From NCBI GenBank assembly GCA_041395525.1, contig JAWLAH010000002.1, positions 1-64,000 on the forward strand: a stretch of DNA of 64,000 nt, in the 5' to 3' direction. Below, piece after piece: positions 7,756 to 16,826 of this stretch. The notes below the pieces were generated by a model. The model was not told the origin of the DNA, did no database searches, and worked only from the letters and a program-made list of their open reading frames with translations. The position numbers and the translations under genes were made by a program. This DNA comes from CADEED01 sp020442965 (GTDB lineage Bacteria; Pseudomonadota; Gammaproteobacteria; Steroidobacterales; Steroidobacteraceae). The first letter of the stretch is position 1, and every line of letters starts with the position of its first letter.

Positions 7756-8870
7756 GCTTCTCGACGTTCGATCACGACTGCATGCGCCGAGCGCTCGTGC
7801 TTGCGGAACAGGGCCTGTTTACCAGCGATCCCAATCCGCGGGTGGGTTGCGTACTGACTCGTGATGGACGGATTGTGGGCGAGGGCGCGCATTTGCACGC
7901 GGGCGAAGCACATGCGGAGCCACGGGCACTGGCTGTCGCAGGCTCCGCGGCGCGCGGGGCGACCGCGTATGTGACGCTCGAGCCCTGCAATCATCATGGC
8001 CGGACGCCGCCGTGCGTGGATGCGTTGTTAGCCGCTGGCGTTACACGCGTCGTGTATGCACTGCGCGATCCGAATCCGCGGGTCGATGGCAACGGTGGCG
8101 CGCGGCTCGCAGCGGCAGGTGTTGCCACGGAGTGCGGCTTGCTCGAGCGCGAGGCGCTGGCCCTCAACGAGGGATTTGTCAAGCGAATGCGGCTGGGGCG
8201 GCCCTTCGTACGCCTGAAGAGCGCCGCGAGTCTCGATGGACGCGTCGCGCTCGCCGATGGCTCAAGTCAATGGATCACGGGCGAGGCGGCCCGGGCCGAT
8301 GTGCAGTCGTGGCGCGCGCGCAGTTCCGCAGTCCTGACGACCGCTGCGACCGTGATTGCCGACGACCCGCGGCTGACTGTGCGCTTGGCTGGCGCAACGC
8401 GTCAGCCCTTACGCGTCATTCTGGACCGAGGGGTGCGTTCACCGATCAATGCCCGCATTTTCGCTGCGCCAGGTGCGGTACTCTTGATCACTGCTGCGGC
8501 TGGCGAGCGATCCGCAGCTGCCGCATGCCGCGCGCTGCGCGCGCGCGGCGTAGAGATCGCTGTCGTGCCTACCGCGGTCGCTGGCACGCGCTCGCTCGAT
8601 CTCGCGAGCGTGCTCGATCTGTTGGGGACGAAACTGGTGAACGAGCTGTTGATCGAGGCGGGCGGTATCCTGGCGGGCGCGCTGCTCGCGCAAGGTCTTG
8701 TCGATGAATGGTTGCTGTATGTCGCGCCGAAGCTGCTCGGCAGTAATGCTCAGCCGCTCGCGGTCATGCCGCCACTCGATACGCTTGCCGATGCGCGCTC
8801 GTTCGAAGTAATCGAAACGGCCAGCGTGGGCGATGATTTGCGACTGCGCCTGCGTCCTCGGGCACACTAG
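7752..8870 (+). CDS. ribD: Bifunctional diaminohydroxyphosphoribosylaminopyrimidine deaminase / 5-amino-6-(5-phosphoribosylamino)uracil reductase
   Basis: Carries out the second and third steps of riboflavin synthesis. The N-terminal deaminase domain (about 1-145) has the zinc site HAEPRAL and EPCNHHGRTPPC. The C-terminal NADPH-dependent reductase domain (about 150-370) has the SAASLDGRVA motif. Its 372 residues are normal length. It overlaps nrdR by 4 bp and is followed 4 bp after its stop by ribE, so nrdR-ribD-ribE-ribBA form one tight unit. I found no FMN riboswitch ahead of it. Confidence 0.96.
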   Translation: MSFSTFDHDCMRRALVLAEQGLFTSDPNPRVGCVLTRDGRIVGEGAHLHAGEAHAEPRALAVAGSAARGATAYVTLEPCNHHGRTPPCVDALLAAGVTRVVYALRDPNPRVDGNGGARLAAAGVATECGLLEREALALNEGFVKRMRLGRPFVRLKSAASLDGRVALADGSSQWITGEAARADVQSWRARSSAVLTTAATVIADDPRLTVRLAGATRQPLRVILDRGVRSPINARIFAAPGAVLLITAAAGERSAAAACRALRARGVEIAVVPTAVAGTRSLDLASVLDLLGTKLVNELLIEAGGILAGALLAQGLVDEWLLYVAPKLLGSNAQPLAVMPPLDTLADARSFEVIETASVGDDLRLRLRPRAH

Positions 8871-8874
8871 CAGA

Positions 8875-9492
8875 ATGTTTACCGGGATCGTCCTTGACTT
8901 GGGCGTCGTGCGTGCGATCGAGCCGCTGGCGGGCGACGTGCGGCTCACCATTGGCACGCGCAAGGTCAGTCTCGAGCATGTCGGAATCGGTGACAGCATC
9001 GCCGTAAATGGCGTCTGCCTCACGGTGATCGCCTGTGGCCCAAAGCACTTTGTAGCAGATGTATCGCGCGAGACGCTTAGGGTGACCTGCCTGCAGCAAC
9101 TAACGACCGATGCTGCGGTGAATCTCGAGCTCGCCCTGCGAGTCGGCGATCCGCTTGGCGGACACTTCGTTTCGGGACACGTCGACGGGGTCGGGCAGGT
9201 TGTCAGTATGAACGAAGATGCCCGCTCACAACGCGTGCGATTTCGGGTGCCGCCGGAACTCGCGCGCTATATCGCGGCGAAGGGTTCCGTGACGATCGAT
9301 GGCGTGAGCCTGACGGTGAACTCAGTGACCGGGCATGAATTCGATGTCAACATCATTCCGCATACGCAGCAGGTTACGACCCTCGGGCAGTTGCGTGCCG
9401 GCGATATGGTGAACGTCGAGGTCGATCAAATGGCCCGCTACGCCGATCGGTTGCTGGGCTTTGCGAACCTGACACGAGTACAAGGGAGTTAG
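8875..9492 (+). CDS. ribE: Riboflavin synthase (alpha subunit)
   Basis: Dismutates two 6,7-dimethyl-8-ribityllumazines into riboflavin and the pyrimidine precursor. The 205-residue protein shows the two internally repeated lumazine-binding barrels, starting MFTGIV and, in the second half, near GGHFVSGHVDGVG. The ATG at 8875 was chosen because MFTGIV is the invariant family start; the frame is open further upstream inside ribD. It ends one base before the ribBA start codon region, implying translational coupling. Confidence 0.96.
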   Translation: MFTGIVLDLGVVRAIEPLAGDVRLTIGTRKVSLEHVGIGDSIAVNGVCLTVIACGPKHFVADVSRETLRVTCLQQLTTDAAVNLELALRVGDPLGGHFVSGHVDGVGQVVSMNEDARSQRVRFRVPPELARYIAAKGSVTIDGVSLTVNSVTGHEFDVNIIPHTQQVTTLGQLRAGDMVNVEVDQMARYADRLLGFANLTRVQGS

Positions 9493-9493
9493 T

Positions 9494-10639
9494 ATGCACA
9501 TCGTCGGACAGAACAAGAGTGCCGCAGTGGCCAGTGGCCTGAACTCCATCGAGGAGATACTCGCGGACATCGCGGCCGGCAAGATGGTCGTGATCATGGA
9601 TGATGAGAACCGCGAGAACGAGGGCGACCTGATCATGTCTGCATCGCACGTGCGACCGGAGGACATCAATTTCATGGCGCGCTTTGGCCGTGGCCTCATT
9701 TGTCTCACGTTGACGCCGGAGCGTTGCCGACAACTGCGCCTGCCGTTGATGGTGAGTGAAACCAATCGCGAGCGACACACGAACTTCACGCTATCGATCG
9801 AGGCGGCCGAAGGTGTAACAACGGGGATTTCGGCACACGATCGCGCCCATACGGTTCGTACGGCGGTTCGTCCCGACGCACGCCCTGAGGATCTGCGGCA
9901 ACCGGGGCATATCTTCCCGATCATGGCGCAGCCCGGCGGTGTGCTGACGCGCGCCGGGCATACCGAAGCGGGTTGCGATTTCGCGCGCCTGGCCGGGCTC
10001 GATCCTGCCGCCGTCATTGTCGAGATCATGAATGACGACGGCACGATGGCGCGTCGACCGCAGTTGGAATTGTTTGCGCGACAGCACGGGCTCAAGATCG
10101 GGACCATTGCAGACTTGATCCGCTACCGACTCAAGGCGGAGCGCTCGGTCGAGCGCGTTGCGGAGCAGATTGTAACTACCGAGTTCGGCGAATTTCGCCT
10201 CGTTGCGTATCAGGATCATGTCAATCGCGACGTGCATCTGGCGTTGGTGCGCGGCGTGGTGGATGGATCGGAGGCACCCCTCGTACGGGTGCATTTGACC
10301 GACACGCTGCGTGATCTGATCGGCGTGCAATCGGAGCATCGCACATGGACGTTGCGCGCGGCGCTGCAGCGTGTGGCGACCCATGGCATTGGCATCGTCA
10401 TCATCCTGCGCGAACAGGAGTCCCCGCGCGAACTCGCCGATGCGGTGCGGTCGCTGGGCCAACCAGAAGCCGCCGACTCGACGCTGGACGCCGAGGGCCC
10501 GGTCCTGCGGACTTACGGCATCGGCGCGCAAATCCTCAAGGATCTGGGTGTGCGGCGCATGCAGGTGCTGTCCGCACCGAAGCAGATGCACGGTATCTCC
10601 GCCTTCGATCTCGAGATCACCGGTTACCTCTCCGAGTAA
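9494..10639 (+). CDS. ribBA: 3,4-dihydroxy-2-butanone-4-phosphate synthase with degenerate GTP cyclohydrolase II domain
   Basis: The N-terminal domain (about 15-220) makes dihydroxybutanone phosphate from ribulose 5-phosphate and is intact: DDENRENEGDL, GHTEAGCDFARLAG and NDDGTMAR are present. The C-terminal domain (about 225-381) aligns with RibA by position (FGEFRLVAYQDH, RTYGIGAQILKDLGV). It lacks the zinc-binding cysteines: the SECLTGD, RCDCG and QEGRGIGL regions read as LTDTLRD, SEHRTWT and QESPRELAD, with no cysteine in the domain. It should therefore act only as RibB, and an active RibA must be encoded elsewhere. Such degenerate fusions are known in other proteobacteria. It lies in the riboflavin operon between ribE and ribH. 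Confidence 0.93.
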   Translation: MHIVGQNKSAAVASGLNSIEEILADIAAGKMVVIMDDENRENEGDLIMSASHVRPEDINFMARFGRGLICLTLTPERCRQLRLPLMVSETNRERHTNFTLSIEAAEGVTTGISAHDRAHTVRTAVRPDARPEDLRQPGHIFPIMAQPGGVLTRAGHTEAGCDFARLAGLDPAAVIVEIMNDDGTMARRPQLELFARQHGLKIGTIADLIRYRLKAERSVERVAEQIVTTEFGEFRLVAYQDHVNRDVHLALVRGVVDGSEAPLVRVHLTDTLRDLIGVQSEHRTWTLRAALQRVATHGIGIVIILREQESPRELADAVRSLGQPEAADSTLDAEGPVLRTYGIGAQILKDLGVRRMQVLSAPKQMHGISAFDLEITGYLSE

Positions 10640-10665
10640 ATCGTCTGGCCGTGGAGTGTCGCAGG

Positions 10666-10671
10666 TATACT
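10666..10671 (+). promoter_or_regulatory. Possible -10 element upstream of ribH
   Basis: TATACT lies in the 62-bp gap between ribBA and ribH, about 30 bp before the ribH ATG. No good -35 hexamer is seen at 16-18 bp. It may be a weak internal promoter for ribH-nusB-thiL. Confidence 0.25.
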
Positions 10672-10701
10672 GCGCGCCCCCAATCCTCGCGCGTCATCGT
10701 C

Positions 10702-11172
10702 ATGTCCGGAAGCATCGTCCACGAAGGTACCCTGTCTGCCGCAGCACAGCGCGTCGCAATCGTCGCGGCGCGCTTCAATGACGAGATCGTCTCGCAGCTG
10801 ATCACTGGCGCATTGAGCGCTCATCGCAAGGCAGGCGGCAAGTCGGCTGATGTCGAGGTCGTGCGGGTGCCCGGTGCATTCGAGTTGCCGGTAGCGGCGC
10901 GGCGGCTGGCGTTCGCGGGCCAATTCACAGCGATTGTGGCGCTCGGCTGTGTGGTGCGTGGTGATACGCCACATTTCGATTTCGTGGCCGGCGAGTGCGC
11001 ACGTGGGTTGATGCAGGTCGCGCTCGACACGGGCGTGCCCGTGATTTTCGGCGTACTAACGACCGAGACATTCGAGCAAGCGCAAGAACGCGCAAGCGTC
11101 ACCCGGATGAACAAGGGTGGTGAGTCGATGCACGCGGCGCTCGAGATGGCCAGCTTGCTGACGCGCTGGTGA
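10702..11172 (+). CDS. ribH: 6,7-dimethyl-8-ribityllumazine synthase
   Basis: Condenses the RibD-pathway pyrimidine with dihydroxybutanone phosphate from RibB; it forms icosahedral or pentameric shells in related bacteria. The 156-residue protein has the family motifs VAARFNDEI, VPGAFELPVA, GCVVRGDTPHFD and the C-terminal RMNKGGESMHAALEMA. The ATG at 10702 fits the family start. It is four bases ahead of the nusB GTG, so these two are likely cotranslated. Confidence 0.96.
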   Translation: MSGSIVHEGTLSAAAQRVAIVAARFNDEIVSQLITGALSAHRKAGGKSADVEVVRVPGAFELPVAARRLAFAGQFTAIVALGCVVRGDTPHFDFVAGECARGLMQVALDTGVPVIFGVLTTETFEQAQERASVTRMNKGGESMHAALEMASLLTRW

Positions 11173-11176
11173 GCCA

Positions 11177-11620
11177 GTGACAACTGTTACACCGGAACGG
11201 CTGGCGTCGGGCGCTCGCTCGGTGGCGCGCAAGCTCGCCGTCCAGGCTTTGTACAATTGGCAGCTCAATCCGTCGCCCTGGCAGGATCTCGTGCAGGAGT
11301 TTGCTGCCGATGCCGATATGCCCAAAGCGGACCGCGAGTATTTTCGTTCGCTCATCGCCGGTGTGGGTGTGGACAGCGATGGGCTGGATATGGCCCTGAC
11401 ACCGTGGATGGATCGTAAACCGACCGAGCTCGATCCGGTCGAACGAGCGGTACTATGGATCGGCACGCACGAACTGCGGGCCATGCCAGACGTGCCCTAT
11501 CGGGTCGTCATCAGCGAAGCGGTTCGACTTGCCAGGCGATTTGGCAGCACAGACAGCCATCGCTTCGTCAATGCAGTGCTCGATAAGGCGGCGCGCGATC
11601 TGCGACCGAACGAGCATTGA
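11177..11620 (+). CDS. nusB: Transcription antitermination factor NusB
   Basis: Binds boxA RNA with NusE (S10) to assemble rRNA antitermination complexes. The 147-residue all-helical protein contains the conserved segments RSVARKLAVQALYNWQ and YRVVISEAVRLARRFGS. It begins with GTG at 11177, four bases after the ribH stop. The ribH-nusB-thiL order is the standard gammaproteobacterial one. Confidence 0.95.
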   Translation: MTTVTPERLASGARSVARKLAVQALYNWQLNPSPWQDLVQEFAADADMPKADREYFRSLIAGVGVDSDGLDMALTPWMDRKPTELDPVERAVLWIGTHELRAMPDVPYRVVISEAVRLARRFGSTDSHRFVNAVLDKAARDLRPNEH

Positions 11621-11649
11621 GCGGCGCAGGCGGGCGGTAGAAATCGGCC

Positions 11650-12615
11650 ATGCCCCTCGGAGAGTTCGATCTGATCGCGCAGTATTTTGCGCAGCTCGGT
11701 GCGCGCCGAAACGACGTTGCGCTCGGTGTCGGTGACGACGGCGCGATACTGGTCCCGCCCCCCGATCATGAACTGGTCGTCGTGATCGATAGCCTGGTCG
11801 CAGGGCGGCATTTTCCGCCGAATTCGCCAGCGGCGTCGATTGGCCACCGTGTAGTCGCGGTCAATCTGAGCGATCTCGCTGCGATGGGGGCAACGCCAGC
11901 CTGGGCATTGTTAGCTCTGACCTTGCCGTCGGCGGACGAGGCATGGCTCGCGGAGTTCGCGCTGGGTGCCGGCGCGTCGCTGCAGCGGTTCGGCGTCGCG
12001 TTGGTAGGCGGCGACACGACCGCCGGGCCTCTAACAATCACCGCTCAGTTGTGCGGCTTCGTGCCGCGCGGCACCGCGCTGCGTCGCGACGGTGCGCGTC
12101 CGGGCGATGCCGTCATCGTCAGCGGTACGACCGGTGACGCGGCGTTCGGTTTGGCGCTGGAACAGGATCGACACGCGGGCGACTCCGAGTCGGCACGCGT
12201 GTTGCGACAACGGTTCCTCTATCCCACGCCGCGGTGTGAACTGGGTATTGCGCTGCGCGGTATCGCGACTGCCTGTATCGACGTGTCCGATGGACTCGCG
12301 GCGGATCTCGGCAAACTGTGTCAGGCGAGCGGCTGCGGTGCGGAAATCGATCTCGAAGCTTTGCCGCTTTCCGCGGCGTTGCAGGCCGTAGTCGAGCGTG
12401 GCCACGCACGTGAATCCGCACTCAACGGCGGCGACGACTACGAACTGTGCTTTACAGTGCGCCCGACGGAGTTCGCGCGGCTCGCCGATCTGGCGCAGCA
12501 CAGTGCAACGCCGCTGACGCGCATCGGCACTGTCACTGAGCGCAGCGGGATCACACTGCGCGACGGCGCCGCTGTGACGCAGGTCTCGCACCGTGGCTTC
12601 GATCACTTCGCCTGA
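11650..12615 (+). CDS. thiL: Thiamine-monophosphate kinase
   Basis: Phosphorylates thiamine monophosphate to the active diphosphate cofactor. The 321-residue protein begins MPLGEFDLIAQYFAQ and shows the AIR-synthase-like fold motifs GVGDDGA, NLSDLAAMGA, GGDTT and, near the C-terminus, GGDDYELCF. In many relatives pgpA follows thiL; here pgpA is absent and a Ser/Thr kinase gene follows after about 120 bp. Confidence 0.95.
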   Translation: MPLGEFDLIAQYFAQLGARRNDVALGVGDDGAILVPPPDHELVVVIDSLVAGRHFPPNSPAASIGHRVVAVNLSDLAAMGATPAWALLALTLPSADEAWLAEFALGAGASLQRFGVALVGGDTTAGPLTITAQLCGFVPRGTALRRDGARPGDAVIVSGTTGDAAFGLALEQDRHAGDSESARVLRQRFLYPTPRCELGIALRGIATACIDVSDGLAADLGKLCQASGCGAEIDLEALPLSAALQAVVERGHARESALNGGDDYELCFTVRPTEFARLADLAQHSATPLTRIGTVTERSGITLRDGAAVTQVSHRGFDHFA

Positions 12616-12737
12616 TTCAGCGCGGCGCACCGCCCGGTAATCCGCGAGCCGGGTCACAGTTGTACCGCGGGGGTCCCCGTATGCTCGCTCCGTCAGTTTG
12701 CCCACCGCTGCTTCCGAGTGCGCCTATCCCTATCGCG

Positions 12738-14069
12738 ATGCCGTTAGATCACGCCAAGACTCTCACCGACACTGAATCCGAACGACTGATCGCCCGGGCG
12801 ATCCCCGAGCGTATCGGCAAGTACCTCATCATCAATGAAGTGGGGCGCGGCAGTACGGGCACCGTGTATCTGTCACACGATCCTTACTATGGTCGCGATG
12901 TCGCGATCAAGCTCTACAATCTCGATACAGGCGGCGATGGCGAACGTGCACGCGTCGCGCGGAAAATGTTCCTCTCGGAAGCGCACATGGTCGGCATGCT
13001 GCAGCACCCGAACATCCTGCCGATTTACGACGCTGGCGAGGAAGACGGGCGTTGTTACATTGTCACCGAGCACGTGCACGGCGCGCGTACGCTGGCAGCT
13101 TACTGCAGGCCAGACAATCTGCTGCGCATCGACGATGTGGTCGAGATGGTCTACAAGTGCGCCAAGGCCTTGCACTACGCGCACACTCGCGGCGTCATTC
13201 ATCGCGACATCAAACCGTCGAATATCATGCTCACGCAGGATAGCGACGTGCGCATCATCGATTTCGGCATTGCGCTGGTCGCCGACTCGGATGTGTCGCG
13301 CATCGAGGGTATCGCCGGCAGCCCCTCATACATGTCGCCCGAGCAGGTGCAGAGTGTCGAGCTCACGACCCACTCGGACCTCTACTCACTCGGCGCAGTG
13401 ATGTACGAGTTGCTCACTGGGCAACGACCGTTTCGCGCCGGTAATCTCGTCAAACTATTGCACCAGATCGTCTACGCGACAGCGCCGCCGATCCATACCT
13501 TGCGCAAGGAGGTCCCGCAGGATCTCGAGAGCGTCGTTGCAACGGCGATGCAGAAATCGCCCGAAAAGCGCTTTCGCTCCGGTGCCGATTTCGCTGCTGA
13601 ACTGACGCGTGTTCATCAACGGTTACGTGCTGAGAACGAGCGACTCGATCAACAAGAGCAGTTTGGCGTGCTGCGTCGACTACGATTCTTCCATGAGTTT
13701 TCGCATTCCGAGATCTGGGAAGTATTGCGTGCCAGTGCGATGCAGAGCTATGCGGATCGAGATGAGATCGTCAAAGAGGGCGAGATGGACGATCGGTTCT
13801 ATATTCTGGTTTCCGGCCAATGCCATGTTGAGCGCCACGGCAAACAACTTGGTGGAATCGATACTGGCGATTGTTTCGGCGAGACGAGCTACGTGAGTGG
13901 TGCGCGGCGCACGGCGACGATTCGCGCGCACGGCCCGGTCAGCGTGCTGAAAGTGAGCTCGACCTTGTTGGAACAGGTCTCGGCTGCTTGCCAGCTGCGA
14001 TTCAATCGAGTCTTCCTGCGGACCTTGATCGGCCGCTTGCAGGGCGTTGAACCGCAGCAGGTGAGTTGA
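12738..14069 (+). CDS. Ser/Thr protein kinase fused to a cyclic nucleotide-binding domain
   Basis: A soluble 443-residue fusion. Residues about 25-290 are a Hanks-type kinase with all core motifs: glycine loop GRGSTGTV, a VAIKLYNL lysine, HRDIKPSN (D157), DFG, and SPEQ in place of APE. Residues about 312-430 are a CAP_ED (cNMP-binding) domain with a phosphate-binding-like loop, FGETSYVSGARRTAT, retaining the Glu and Arg that hold cyclic nucleotides. There is no membrane helix or DNA-binding domain. This order (kinase then cNMP domain) suggests direct allosteric control, as an inference. The ATG at 12738 (MPLDHAK) is preferred; the upstream 26 open codons look non-coding. It converges on the universal stress gene. 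Substrates are unknown. Confidence 0.87.
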   Translation: MPLDHAKTLTDTESERLIARAIPERIGKYLIINEVGRGSTGTVYLSHDPYYGRDVAIKLYNLDTGGDGERARVARKMFLSEAHMVGMLQHPNILPIYDAGEEDGRCYIVTEHVHGARTLAAYCRPDNLLRIDDVVEMVYKCAKALHYAHTRGVIHRDIKPSNIMLTQDSDVRIIDFGIALVADSDVSRIEGIAGSPSYMSPEQVQSVELTTHSDLYSLGAVMYELLTGQRPFRAGNLVKLLHQIVYATAPPIHTLRKEVPQDLESVVATAMQKSPEKRFRSGADFAAELTRVHQRLRAENERLDQQEQFGVLRRLRFFHEFSHSEIWEVLRASAMQSYADRDEIVKEGEMDDRFYILVSGQCHVERHGKQLGGIDTGDCFGETSYVSGARRTATIRAHGPVSVLKVSSTLLEQVSAACQLRFNRVFLRTLIGRLQGVEPQQVS

Positions 14070-14140
14070 AGAGAAGCTAAGCTAAGCTGGACTGGATGCC
14101 CCGCGTCTCCGGGCGCCTGGCGACGAGACTCACGCGTTCG

Positions 14141-15109
14141 CTACTCGGTCAACTTGACAGGGGAGATAAACCCGGGCGGCTTGACGGCGAGTACCGAACA
14201 CTGCAGCTGCTCGAGCACGGCTTCAGCGGTATTGCCGATGAGTAGACCCGCGATTCCGACGCGAGCGACCGAGCCCATGATCACCAAATCCGCATTCAAC
14301 TCCTGCGCGAGCTGGGGTATCACGGTGGTGGCGATCCCTCGGCGCAGATGGAAATGCGGAGCGAGGTAGTCGCTGGTCTCTTTTCCGACGCGCCCTATCA
14401 GCTGTTGTCGCAGTTGGTTGTGGGCCGCCTCATGACTTGCGCGTACCTCCTGGACATACGTCCTGCTGGCCGTCAGCGGGTCGTCCGCCCAGATGCGTAA
14501 CATCGCCTCGGCGGGAGCTTCCCAGACGTGAAGCACGTGCAACGCGGCAAAGTCGGAAATCGCGAGTGAACCCGCCAACTCGAGTATCTGCCAGTTGAGG
14601 TTCTGCTCGGTATCATCGGGCAGATCGGGATCGAAATCGACGGCGGCGAGTATGTGCTCGTATTTGGATGCCTCCGTCGCGCGTGTCAACCAGACCGGGC
14701 AAGGACAGTTGCGCAGCAACTGCATGTCGTTGCTGCCGAACAGGCGTTGGATGAAACTCGGATTCTCAGCTGGTTTGATCAGCAGATCATGGTTGTTGCG
14801 CAAGACAGTCCGTATTACCTCGAGAAACAGCTCCCCGACCAACACCTCGAGCTCGATATGGAGACGTTTCCGGTATGGTTCGATCAGCGCCTCGAGCCTG
14901 TTGCGATGCTCGTTCACGGTCGCGCTGCGCAGCTCATTCGATGTCGGACCGGTGCGGGGCATACCGATGCGGGCCGTGATGTCCGGGATTACATCGATGA
15001 CGGTCAACTCCGCCTGGTTGTTTTCCGCCAGCGATACGGCTCGCATGATCGAGCACTCCTCGGGAACGGCGCCCTCGGATACGTAGAGAATGTTCTTGAG
15101 TGGATTCAT
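14141..15109 (-). CDS. Tandem universal stress protein (UspE-like)
   Basis: A cytoplasmic protein of 322 residues with two Usp domains (about 1-150 and 160-315), as in UspE. The second domain carries the ATP-binding signature GSVARVGIAGLLIGNTAE; the first lacks a clear one. The ATG at 15109 (MNPLKNILYVSEG) fits the family start. It lies 10 bp downstream of the antiporter gene on the same strand and is almost certainly cotranscribed with it; Usp proteins are known to sit beside, and sometimes regulate, cation transporters. Its 3' end converges on the kinase gene. The 71-bp gap between them contains short inverted pieces (GTCTC and GAGAC) that may form a terminator. Confidence 0.88.
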   Translation of the reverse strand: MNPLKNILYVSEGAVPEECSIMRAVSLAENNQAELTVIDVIPDITARIGMPRTGPTSNELRSATVNEHRNRLEALIEPYRKRLHIELEVLVGELFLEVIRTVLRNNHDLLIKPAENPSFIQRLFGSNDMQLLRNCPCPVWLTRATEASKYEHILAAVDFDPDLPDDTEQNLNWQILELAGSLAISDFAALHVLHVWEAPAEAMLRIWADDPLTASRTYVQEVRASHEAAHNQLRQQLIGRVGKETSDYLAPHFHLRRGIATTVIPQLAQELNADLVIMGSVARVGIAGLLIGNTAEAVLEQLQCSVLAVKPPGFISPVKLTE

Positions 15110-15119
15110 CTCGAAGAGC

Positions 15120-16826
15120 TTACGACTTACCGGGCTCGTTCTCCAGAACGGGCCGGTAGCTGTGTTCTCTGACGACTTCAACTATGTGATCGATCTCATC
15201 GGCCGCTACCTTCAGCATTTGTAACGCCGTGACACCGAGACGCAGACTCGATTCAATCGTTTCTGGATCGGCGTGAGCGGCGCCGGCAGCCAGCAGGCGC
15301 GTGCGGCTTTCGAGATCCCGTGCCCGCACGATCACCGGTACCTGTGGGCAGGTTCTGTTGAGATACGACATTGCGGCCAAGGCCGTGTCCGGTGTGTCAA
15401 CGGCGACTATGACGAGAGAGGCTCGTTCGACATGAATGGAAGACAGCACTCCCGGATCGCCGATATCACCGAACCAGACCGCGTGCTGATTTGCTCGGCC
15501 CTTCGCTACCCGGTTCGGATCGAGATCAAGAGCCACGAACGAAATGCCGCATGAGTGCAACAGCACTGCGATCGTGTGGCCCACGCGGCCGTAGCCGCCG
15601 ATGACGACCTGTTGCTCGGGAGCCTGCTGCAGTTGCTGCGGACGTTGAGCGGATGCGCCGGGCGCTTTGATCAACCGAGCCGCGATGGCGCCATTGAAAC
15701 GGATCAGCAAAGCGCCAACGATCATCGACAGAAGCACGGACGATATTGCGATTTGACCCAGCCGCATATCGATCACACCCGCATCGAGCGCGACGGCGAT
15801 GAGGGCTAAACCAAATTCGCCGCCAACGCTTAGAATCAAACCCGTGCGCCAGGTCAGTTGCGCGTCTACGCCAACCCGGCGTACCAGTGCGGTCACAAGC
15901 AGCGTCTTGCTGGTGACAATAACCAGTGCGCCCAGTACTGCCCAGTACCAGATCGGCGGTAGCGCGGCGGGGTTGAAGCGCATTCCGATGCTGATGAAGA
16001 ACAGGCCCAGCAAGACATCCCGAAATGGACTGATACTGGAGTCCAGTTGATGCCGGAATTCCGTTTCGCCCAGCATCATCCCGACCAGAAACCCGCCAAA
16101 TGCCAATGACAAACCCAAGCTGTTAGTGATCCATGCTGCGAGCAACGCGACCAGCAGCACAGCCAGCGTGAACATCTCGGCCGACCTGCGTTCGGAGATC
16201 AGATGAAACAACGGCCGCAGCAACCAGCGCCCGGCGAAGAAGACCAGCGCGAACGCCAGCACCGCCTTGGCGAGGGCCCAACCCAGGGTTACACCCAAGG
16301 CGTCCGCGGCGACGTTCATCCCGAGCACAGGGATGACTACCAGAAACGGCACAGCCGTCACATCCTGAAAAACAGACATCGCCAGCCCCAGGCGACCGTA
16401 CTGAGTGTTTTCCTCGCCTTGTTCTGTTAGTAGGCTGGCGATGATGGTCGTTGACGATTGAGCGAAGGCGGCACCGAATACAAACGCCGCGGCGACGGGC
16501 AGTCCTGCCAGCCAGACCACGATGCCCACCACCAGCGTGGTCAAGGCTACCTGCCCGGTGCCCAGCCCGAGAACCTGGTGTCGCAGTGCGTGCATTTGCG
16601 GCAGAGAGAAATTGAGCCCGATCGTGAACAGCAGGAAAACCACACCGAATTCGGCCAGGCTTTCCAATTCGGGCATCGACACAATCGGCCCAATGGTGTG
16701 CGGCCCCAGTATCACCCCGACCAGCAAGTACCCCAGGCTGGTCGGGACATGCAGGCGCCGGAAAATCACTACCACAGTGATCGCCACCGCCAGCAGCAGA
16801 ATGATTTGAACGAGATATTCCGTCAT
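15120..16826 (-). CDS. CPA2-family monovalent cation:proton antiporter with RCK domain (KefB/KefC/YbaL-like)
   Basis: An inner-membrane protein of 568 residues. Residues about 1-375 form 11-13 membrane helices of the Na/H exchanger fold, with the typical stretches GYLLVGVILGP, FLLFTIGLNFS and FGAAFAQSSTT. Residues about 405-525 form an RCK_N domain with the dinucleotide-binding loop GGYGRVG and an acidic strand end DLDP. The family exports K+ or exchanges Na+/H+; glutathione control as in KefC cannot be judged. It is translated just ahead of the Usp gene, and divergent from the efflux operon across a 222-bp region (16827-17048) where I see no strong promoter. Confidence 0.9.
   Translation of the reverse strand: MTEYLVQIILLLAVAITVVVIFRRLHVPTSLGYLLVGVILGPHTIGPIVSMPELESLAEFGVVFLLFTIGLNFSLPQMHALRHQVLGLGTGQVALTTLVVGIVVWLAGLPVAAAFVFGAAFAQSSTTIIASLLTEQGEENTQYGRLGLAMSVFQDVTAVPFLVVIPVLGMNVAADALGVTLGWALAKAVLAFALVFFAGRWLLRPLFHLISERRSAEMFTLAVLLVALLAAWITNSLGLSLAFGGFLVGMMLGETEFRHQLDSSISPFRDVLLGLFFISIGMRFNPAALPPIWYWAVLGALVIVTSKTLLVTALVRRVGVDAQLTWRTGLILSVGGEFGLALIAVALDAGVIDMRLGQIAISSVLLSMIVGALLIRFNGAIAARLIKAPGASAQRPQQLQQAPEQQVVIGGYGRVGHTIAVLLHSCGISFVALDLDPNRVAKGRANQHAVWFGDIGDPGVLSSIHVERASLVIVAVDTPDTALAAMSYLNRTCPQVPVIVRARDLESRTRLLAAGAAHADPETIESSLRLGVTALQMLKVAADEIDHIVEVVREHSYRPVLENEPGKS

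Noticed and set aside
7196..8875. FMN riboswitch for the riboflavin operon
   Set aside because: Intergenic gaps from glyA to ribE are at most 20 bp, too short for an RFN element, and the 62-bp gap before ribH shows no RFN core.
12660..12737. Longer N-terminus for the kinase/cNMP fusion
   Set aside because: The added residues are Pro-rich with no family match, and the ATG at 12738 gives a sensible start 24 residues before the kinase domain.
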